NCBI RefSeq assembly: GCF_016817355.1
Contig: NZ_JADOTT010000001.1
Location: forward strand, 608,072 to 672,071
Direction: 5' to 3'
Origin: Maricaulis parjimensis
Lineage (GTDB): Bacteria; Pseudomonadota; Alphaproteobacteria; Caulobacterales; Maricaulaceae
Length of the DNA: 64,000 bases
Part shown: piece after piece, positions 54,657 through 64,000 of the stretch
Layout: each line of letters begins with the position of its first letter
Numbering within the stretch: position 1 is the stretch's first letter
Notes under the pieces: generated by a model
The model's input: the letters and a program-made list of their open reading frames with translations, nothing else
What the model was told of the DNA's origin: nothing
Database searches by the model: none
Position numbers and translations under genes: made by a program

Positions 54657-54686
54657 TTGGCGCATGGGGGCGGCGCTGGCTAAGTT
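54657..54686 (+). promoter_or_regulatory. Candidate promoter of priA
   Basis: TTGGCGC at 54657-54663, 15 bases, then GCTAAGTT at 54679-54686. The minus-35 is one mismatch from TTGACGS and the minus-10 keeps the GCTA core of the Caulobacter sigma-73 element. It lies about 30 bases before the priA start. Confidence 0.4.
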
Positions 54687-54714
54687 TCGCCCCTGACCAG
54701 GACACCACCCGCCC

Positions 54715-56883
54715 ATGACAGAGGCCGTGCGCCCCATCGCTGCCATCCTGTTTCCGCTGCCTCTGCCGGAAGCCTTCGACTATGTGATCCCGGAAGGTGT
54801 CGAGCTGGCGCCGGGCGATCATGTTCTGGCACCGCTGGGCAAGCGGTCGGCGCGTGGCGTGGTCTGGGCGATCAAGCCGGGCGACCCCGACCGCAAAAAA
54901 CTCAAACCGGTTGAAGCGGCAACCGGTGGTCCGCCGCTGCCTGAGGGCACGCGGCGTTTCGTGGATTGGCTGGCGCGCTATCTGGTGCAGCCGCCGGGTA
55001 TCATCCTGCGCTCTGTTCTGCGGTCCAATGATGCGCTCAAACCTTCGCCGGTCGAAACCGTTTACCGGATCGGTACGGGTGCGCCGGACCGGATGACGGA
55101 AGCCCGCCAACGGGTTCTCGATGCCGTCCAGGCGCTGGGGGAAGCGTCAGCTGCGGATATTGCACGCGAGGCCGGGGTGACGGCCTCTGTGGTGAAGGGG
55201 CTCGCCAAGTCCGGTGCCCTGACGGCGATCACACGGGATGTGGACCCGCCCTATGACCGGCCGGACCCGGAAATGGAGGGGGTGGAGCTGACCGCCATGC
55301 AGGCGGAGGCCTCCGGCGTGTTGCGGCGCCTGGTACGGGCCGGCGGTTTCCAGGCTGCCCTGCTGGACGGGGTGACGGGGTCGGGCAAGACCGAGGTCTA
55401 TTTCGAGGCGGTCGCCGAGGTGCTGCGCCAGGACAAGGATGCGCAGCTCCTGATCATGCTGCCGGAAATCGCCCTGACCGAGGCGGTGCTGTCGCGCTTC
55501 AAGAAACGCTTCGGCTGTGAACCGGCGCTATGGCATTCCGCGGCCGGCCCGAAGAACCGCCGCCGGGCCTGGCGCGAAGTGGCCGAGGGGCGGGCGCGGA
55601 TCGTGGTGGGTGCGCGCTCGGCGCTCTTCCTGCCTTTCCGTTCGCTGCGCATGATCGTGGTCGATGAGGAGCATGATCCCACCTACAAGCAGGATGAGGG
55701 GCTGGCCTATCAGGCGCGCGATCTGGCCCTGGTGCGGGCCAAGCTGGACGGGGCGGTCGTGGTGCTGGCTTCGGCAACCCCCTCTTTGGAGAGCCTCGCG
55801 AATGCGCAGGCGGGACGTTATGTCCATGTGCGACTGGCGGCGCGGCCCGGTACGGCCATCCTGCCGGAGATCGAGACGATTGATCTGCGTGAAAACCCGG
55901 CGGAGGCCGGCCACTGGATGTCGCCGCCCCTGGTGAGGGCGGTGGCGGAGACCTATGCGCGGGGCGAGCAGAGCCTGCTCTATCTCAACCGGCGCGGCTA
56001 TGCGCCTCTGGTCCTGTGCCGGGCCTGCGGGCATCGCATGGTGTCGCCGGACACGCAGTCCTATCTCGTCGAGCACAAATATACCGGCCGGCTGGTTTGC
56101 CATGTGACGGGCTTTTCCATGCCCAAGCCGAAAACCTGTCCAGCGTGCGGGGCGGAGGACAGTCTGACCAGTGTCGGTCCGGGTGTGGAGCGTGTGGCCG
56201 AAGAGGCCAAGCGGCGCTTTCCGGATGCGCGGGTGGAGATCTATTCCTCCGACAGCCAGCGCGGGGCGGAGATCGTGGCGGCGATGGAAAAGGGCGAGAT
56301 CGACATTCTGGTCGGCACGCAGATCGCCGCGAAGGGCCACAACTTCCCCAATCTGACCCTGGTGGGCGTGATCGATGCGGATCTGGGCCTGGCCGGTGGC
56401 GATCCGCGGGCCGGGGAGCGGACCTATCAGACCCTGGTCCAGGTGGCGGGCCGCGCTGGGCGGGCGGAGCGGCCGGGCCGGGCCCTGCTGCAGACCCACC
56501 AGCCGGAACATGACGCGATCCAGGCCCTGGTGGCGGGGGATCGCGATGCCTTCCTCGACATGGAATTCGCCGCCCGGGAAATGCTGGGCCTGCCGCCCTT
56601 CGGACGTCTTGCCGCGATCGGGCTGATGTCCCAGGACCCGGCCAATGTGGAAGCGGCGGCCAACGCCTGGGCTGCGGCGGCACCGGTGACGGATGGGGTG
56701 GAGATCTGGGGGCCGGCCGAACCGCCGCGTGCCATGGTCCGCGGCTGGCACCGCCGCCGCCTCCTCGTCCGAGCCGACAAGACGATCGACATCTCTGCCT
56801 ATCTTCGAAGTTGGGCCAGCCGGGTGAAGACACCCAGCTCGGTTCGTGTTTCCATTGATGTCGAGCCCTATTCCTTCATCTGA
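54715..56883 (+). CDS. priA: Primosomal protein N' (replication restart helicase PriA)
   Basis: 722-residue superfamily 2 helicase that reloads the replisome at collapsed forks. The N-terminal 3'-DNA-binding domain has FDYVIPEGVELAPGDHVLAP. The helicase core has LDGVTGSGKTEVYF (Walker A) and VVDEEHDPTYKQ (DEEH). The zinc region is atypical. Cys435/Cys438 and Cys475/Cys478, the ligands of one zinc, are present. The second zinc site has Ser444, Thr447 and Thr465 in place of three cysteines and keeps only Cys462. The final domain ends in VRVSIDVEPYSF as usual. It is divergent from the DUF484 gene. Confidence 0.95.
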   Translation: MTEAVRPIAAILFPLPLPEAFDYVIPEGVELAPGDHVLAPLGKRSARGVVWAIKPGDPDRKKLKPVEAATGGPPLPEGTRRFVDWLARYLVQPPGIILRSVLRSNDALKPSPVETVYRIGTGAPDRMTEARQRVLDAVQALGEASAADIAREAGVTASVVKGLAKSGALTAITRDVDPPYDRPDPEMEGVELTAMQAEASGVLRRLVRAGGFQAALLDGVTGSGKTEVYFEAVAEVLRQDKDAQLLIMLPEIALTEAVLSRFKKRFGCEPALWHSAAGPKNRRRAWREVAEGRARIVVGARSALFLPFRSLRMIVVDEEHDPTYKQDEGLAYQARDLALVRAKLDGAVVVLASATPSLESLANAQAGRYVHVRLAARPGTAILPEIETIDLRENPAEAGHWMSPPLVRAVAETYARGEQSLLYLNRRGYAPLVLCRACGHRMVSPDTQSYLVEHKYTGRLVCHVTGFSMPKPKTCPACGAEDSLTSVGPGVERVAEEAKRRFPDARVEIYSSDSQRGAEIVAAMEKGEIDILVGTQIAAKGHNFPNLTLVGVIDADLGLAGGDPRAGERTYQTLVQVAGRAGRAERPGRALLQTHQPEHDAIQALVAGDRDAFLDMEFAAREMLGLPPFGRLAAIGLMSQDPANVEAAANAWAAAAPVTDGVEIWGPAEPPRAMVRGWHRRRLLVRADKTIDISAYLRSWASRVKTPSSVRVSIDVEPYSFI

Positions 56884-56900
56884 TCCGGACCGGACTGCTC

Positions 56901-57626
56901 ATGCTTGAATTCCTGACCTCGCCGGAAGTGCTGATGTCGCTTCTGACCCTCACCTTCCTGGAGATCGTGCTGGGGATCGACAATGTGATCTTCGTGGCGC
57001 TGATGGCCGGGCGTCTGCCCGAGGATCAGCAGGCCAGGGCGCGGGCATTAGGGCTGGGTCTGGCGCTGGTATTCCGGGTGATCATGCTGTTCGGCCTGGT
57101 CTGGATTGCGCATCTGGAAGCGCCGGTCTTCACCGTGCTGGCGCATGATGTGTCCTGGCGCGACCTGATCCTAATGGGGGGCGGCCTTTTCCTGCTGGGC
57201 AAGGGCACGCTGGAAATCCACCACTCGGTTGAGGGCGAGGAGGATCATCAGGAGGGGCGCGTGGCGGCGACCTTCGGCATGGTCGTGGCCCAGATCGTGG
57301 CCATCGATATCGTCTTCTCGCTGGACAGCGTGATCACGGCGGTCGGGATGACGGACCATTTGCCGGTGATGATCGCGGCCGTGAGCATCGCCATGGCCAT
57401 CATGTTGTGGGCCTCGTCCAGCGTGGCCGATTTCATCGCCCGGCACCCGACCACGAAAATGCTGGCCCTGTCCTTCCTGCTCCTGATCGGTGTGGCGCTG
57501 GTGGCTGACGGGATCGGCTTCCATATCCCGCGCGGATATCTCTACTTTGCCATCGCCTTCTCGCTTTTCGTGGAAGTGCTGAACATTTTGGCGAAGAAGG
57601 CGCGGCGTTCGGGGAAGGCGGGCTAG
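56901..57626 (+). CDS. TerC-family integral membrane protein
   Basis: 241-residue membrane protein with about seven transmembrane segments. The family signature, acidic residues within helices, is clear: LEIVLGIDNVIFVALMAG near the N-terminus and AIDIVFSLDSVITAVGMT in the middle. TerC-like proteins have been linked to metal (manganese) export during protein secretion, and to tellurite resistance in operons with other ter genes; none are present here, so a housekeeping role is likelier. It starts 17 bases after priA and overlaps the convergent NrtR-like gene by four bases. Confidence 0.9.
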   Translation: MLEFLTSPEVLMSLLTLTFLEIVLGIDNVIFVALMAGRLPEDQQARARALGLGLALVFRVIMLFGLVWIAHLEAPVFTVLAHDVSWRDLILMGGGLFLLGKGTLEIHHSVEGEEDHQEGRVAATFGMVVAQIVAIDIVFSLDSVITAVGMTDHLPVMIAAVSIAMAIMLWASSSVADFIARHPTTKMLALSFLLLIGVALVADGIGFHIPRGYLYFAIAFSLFVEVLNILAKKARRSGKAG

Positions 57627-58342
57627 CCCCCGCTCCTTGCCCGTTCATAGAGTTCCGCAGGACGGAAGGCCTTGCCGCGTTCGCGTTTGCCAGTGGGGCG
57701 GACGAGACCGCGGTCGCGCATTTTCTTGCGGAAAGCGGGCTTTGAAAGGGTTTCCGCGAGAATGGTTTCGTGGATGTCTTGCAGGTCGCGCAGGGTGAAC
57801 TGGGCGGGCAGGAGCTCAAAACCCACCCCGGAATAATCCAGCTTGCCGCGCAGGCGCTGGACTGTGGCGGCGATGATGCGGCCATGGTCGAAGGCCATGC
57901 GGAGCGGACTGTCCTTGAGGGTACGGATGGCAGCGGCGGGGCCTTCATCGTCCAGGCCGAGATACTGGACGACGCCCGCTTCCAGTGAATGGTGGGACTT
58001 CACGGCGCGCTGGAAGATTTCATGCGGTACCAGAGCGAAGTAGGCGACGGAGACGACGCGGCCGCGCGGATCGCGTTCCAGGGCGCTGAACGTCCTCAAT
58101 TGCTCGAAAAAGGCGTCATCAATGCCGGTCTTGGTTCGCAGGATGCGATGGGCGCATTGGTCCAGAGTCTCATCGATGCGGAGAATGCTGCCAGGCAGGC
58201 CATGGGTCCCGCCAACCTTGCCGGTATCTTCGCGCTTCTGGAGCAGGGTCAGGATGAGGCCTTTCTCGATGGTCATGATGACGAGATCGACGGCGAGGGC
58301 GGGCTGGTCGTGGCGACGGATGTCGCGGGCGGTGGCGGGCAT
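57623..58342 (-). CDS. NrtR-like transcriptional regulator (degenerate Nudix domain plus winged helix)
   Basis: 239-residue protein. The N-terminal half is a Nudix domain (ALAVDLVIMTIEKGLILTLL), but the catalytic Nudix box is broken: the expected REUxEE reads RILRTK (within CAHRILRTKTGI), so no hydrolysis is expected. The C-terminal half, from about residue 150, carries a winged helix (LRDLQDIHETILAETLSKPA, FRKKMRDRG). This architecture is that of NrtR, which represses NAD-biosynthesis genes and uses its dead Nudix domain to sense ADP-ribose. No NAD gene is adjacent. The ATG at 58342 was chosen because AAGGAG lies six bases upstream. An AT-rich inverted repeat precedes it. Confidence 0.85.
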   Translation of the reverse strand: MPATARDIRRHDQPALAVDLVIMTIEKGLILTLLQKREDTGKVGGTHGLPGSILRIDETLDQCAHRILRTKTGIDDAFFEQLRTFSALERDPRGRVVSVAYFALVPHEIFQRAVKSHHSLEAGVVQYLGLDDEGPAAAIRTLKDSPLRMAFDHGRIIAATVQRLRGKLDYSGVGFELLPAQFTLRDLQDIHETILAETLSKPAFRKKMRDRGLVRPTGKRERGKAFRPAELYERARSGG

Positions 58343-58359
58343 GGCGCTCTCCTTATGAT

Positions 58360-58396
58360 ACATTTGTTATTATCTAAAGTGTTATAAGTCAAATGT
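58360..58396. promoter_or_regulatory. AT-rich operator/promoter region of the NrtR-like gene
   Basis: ACATTTG at 58360-58366 and its exact complement CAAATGT at 58390-58396 form an inverted repeat with 30 bases between arm starts. The interval is AT-rich, with TTATTATC and GTTATAAG, in contrast to the GC-rich surroundings. On the minus strand TTGACT at 58388-58393 would be a minus-35 for the regulator gene. This suggests autoregulation; the match is by eye. Confidence 0.5.
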
Positions 58397-58470
58397 GCTT
58401 TAGTGGTTGGGGCGCCGGGACCGGGCGCTCCGGGATTGGTCCGTGCGCTGAATCCGTCCGCCTATCTGGC

Positions 58471-58499
58471 TTGCTGCCCGCTCCCCCCTGTGCTATCGC
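58471..58499 (+). promoter_or_regulatory. Candidate promoter of the atpHAGDC operon
   Basis: TTGCTGC at 58471-58477, 14 bases, then GCTATCGC at 58492-58499 fits the Caulobacter sigma-73 layout with some mismatches. It would give a leader of about 120 bases before atpH. The rest of this ~280-base gap holds only the NrtR operator region; nothing else was recognised. Confidence 0.33.
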
Positions 58500-58624
58500 A
58501 GCGCCGAACCTTGAGGGGCGTGCGCCGCAGCACAAAATTCGGGTTTAACAAAGTCGTTGAATAACAAGCACTTGCATCGTCCCGATGAGCCCAGGTGCCG
58601 ATCCAACTAGAGAGTGACGTCACG

Positions 58625-60722
<2,098 letters not shown>

Positions 60723-60755
60723 ACCTGATCGGGACCAACCGCCAAGGAGAGCCGA

Positions 60756-63102
<2,347 letters not shown>

Positions 63103-63133
63103 GCAGCTTCCGGTCTAACCGGAGCACTGCCTG

Positions 63134-63535
63134 ATGGCTGACAAACTCCATTTCGATCTCGTCTCTCCGGAGCGCCGCCTGTTCGCGGGCGATGTCGACC
63201 AGGTGGTCGTGCCGGGTGAAGAGGGTGATTTCGGCGTCCTGCCGAACCATGCCCCCTTCATGTCCGTCATCCGCCCGGGCGCGATTGCGGTCCTGAATGA
63301 CGGTTCGACCGAGCGCACCTTCATCCATGGCGGTTTCGCCGAGGTGACGCCCGCCGGTCTGACCATCCTCGCCGAAGAAGCCATCGCGGTGGCGGATATC
63401 GACGCTGACAAGCTGGCCCAGGACCTGTCCGACGCCCGCGAAGATGTGGCGACGGCCAAGGACGAAGAAGAGCGCGAGCATGCTGAAGCCCTGGTCGCCA
63501 AGTATGAGGCGATGCAGGCGGTTCTCGCGAACTAG
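63134..63535 (+). CDS. atpC: ATP synthase F1 epsilon subunit
   Basis: 133-residue regulatory subunit at the base of the rotor. FDLVSPERRLFAGDVDQVVV and GDFGVLPNHAPFMSVIRPG are the N-terminal beta-sandwich signature. The C-terminal helices are Ala/Glu-rich; in bacteria they can inhibit ATP hydrolysis. It ends the operon and is followed by an intrinsic terminator. Confidence 0.96.
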   Translation: MADKLHFDLVSPERRLFAGDVDQVVVPGEEGDFGVLPNHAPFMSVIRPGAIAVLNDGSTERTFIHGGFAEVTPAGLTILAEEAIAVADIDADKLAQDLSDAREDVATAKDEEEREHAEALVAKYEAMQAVLAN

Positions 63536-63561
63536 TCTTTTCGCGATAAATGACACAGAAG

Positions 63562-63589
63562 AGGCCGCTCCTTCGGGGGCGGCCTTTTT
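63562..63589. terminator. Intrinsic terminator after the atp operon
   Basis: A 10-base-pair stem (63562-63571 with 63576-63585, one G.U pair), a TTCG tetraloop and five Ts. It lies 26 bases after atpC and ten bases before the end of the convergent rppH, so it may act in both directions. Confidence 0.9.
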
Positions 63590-63598
63590 GTTTTCGGG

Positions 63599-64000
63599 TC
63601 AGGCTTTGGCGACGTGTTTGAACGCGTCCACCACCTGCTCATAGACCGCCCGTTTCCAGGGGATGATCAGGCCGGGGATTTCGGCCAGCTCGCCCCAGCG
63701 CCAGGCATCGAATTCGACCTCGGCATGGCTGGCGAGATCGATATCACACTCGCTGCCGTGAAAACGCAGGGCGAACCAGCGTTGTTTCTGGCCCAGATGA
63801 CGCTTTTTGTGGAAGCGCGGGTCCTCGCGGACATCCGGTGGGTAGTCATAGGCGATCCAGCCGGGAATCTCGCCGATGATGTCGACGGCTTTGGCCGGGA
63901 TGCCGGTTTCCTCTTCCAGCTCTCGAAGAGCGGCGGTACGGGCGTCCTCGCCGGCATCGATTCCGCCCTGTGGCAATTGCCAATTCCAGGGTCCAGGCGT
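63599..64000 (-). CDS. rppH: RNA pyrophosphohydrolase RppH (partial, N-terminus outside window)
   Basis: The last ~134 residues of a Nudix hydrolase that removes pyrophosphate from mRNA 5' ends and triggers RNase E decay. The Nudix box is complete: GIDAGEDARTAALRELEEET (G-x5-E-x7-REL-x-EE). The preceding residues PWNWQLPQGG are the RppH-type lead-in (W-Q-x-PQGG). HKKRHLGQKQRWFALRF and the C-terminal Trp-rich DAWRWGELAEIPGLIIPWKR also match. The frame continues to the window edge without a start, so the gene is cut. Confidence 0.93.
   Translation of the reverse strand, partial: TPGPWNWQLPQGGIDAGEDARTAALRELEEETGIPAKAVDIIGEIPGWIAYDYPPDVREDPRFHKKRHLGQKQRWFALRFHGSECDIDLASHAEVEFDAWRWGELAEIPGLIIPWKRAVYEQVVDAFKHVAKA

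Overview
The window is a 64 kb stretch of GC-rich chromosome that is almost entirely coding. It carries conserved housekeeping operons and no mobile elements, rRNA, tRNA, CRISPR arrays or phage genes. Three things point to an alphaproteobacterium of the Caulobacterales/Maricaulales type, with a Hyphomonadaceae/Maricaulis-like organism the best guess: the gene order (fur / miaB-phoH-ybeY-ybeX-lnt / trmB / rimP-nusA-ylxR-infB-rbfA-truB-rpsO-pnp / sucA-odhB-lpd / xerC-DUF484 / priA / atpHAGDC without F0 genes); a Fur protein lacking the CxxC zinc ligands; and promoter-like elements resembling the Caulobacter sigma-73 consensus. The genus is an inference from layout and protein style, not from a search.

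Layout. At 0-3.3 kb lies the outer-envelope cluster lpoA (partial, minus strand), divergent from rsmI-yraN-dolP-gshB. At 3.5-13.6 kb are comM, a soluble hybrid histidine kinase, an AmpG-like permease, a malic enzyme and mutS. At 13.6-19.1 kb are glnD, murJ and trpS. At 19-23.7 kb are a copper-chaperone lipoprotein, a small membrane protein, a Usp, a NifU-type scaffold, a RutE-type nitroreductase, tsaB, rimI and fur. At 23.8-31.8 kb are an MFS exporter, then miaB-phoH-ybeY-ybeX-lnt as a tightly overlapping operon, an XRE regulator and trmB. At 32.6-44.4 kb is the transcription/translation super-operon from rimP to pnp. Two minus-strand genes are inserted in it, on either side of rbfA. At 44.5-52.2 kb are the 2-oxoglutarate dehydrogenase genes sucA, odhB and lpd, with three small related membrane-protein genes between odhB and lpd. 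At 52.4-58.3 kb are a GNAT protein, xerC, a DUF484 gene, priA, a TerC-family gene and an NrtR-like regulator. At 58.6-64 kb are the F1 ATP synthase operon and a partial rppH.

Working together: the rimP-pnp block handles transcription elongation/antitermination, initiation of translation, 30S maturation, tRNA pseudouridylation and RNA decay. The miaB-lnt block combines tRNA modification, rRNA processing and lipoprotein maturation. sucA-odhB-lpd and atpHAGDC are central energy metabolism. No stretch longer than about 300 bases lacks a gene; the largest gap is about 280 bases, upstream of atpH.

Points most worth a second look: a terminator-like hairpin between the promoter and start codon of the rimP-nusA operon; the two antisense genes that break infB-rbfA-truB, one of which looks like a catalytically dead serine hydrolase; the trio of unknown membrane proteins in the 2-oxoglutarate dehydrogenase cluster; a PriA that has lost one zinc site; a hybrid kinase with a pseudo-receiver (ShkA-like); a CtrA-like site in front of comM; a TTAAC-N8-CTAGA promoter module shared by two genes; and an NrtR-like regulator with an AT-rich operator next to the ATP synthase operon.
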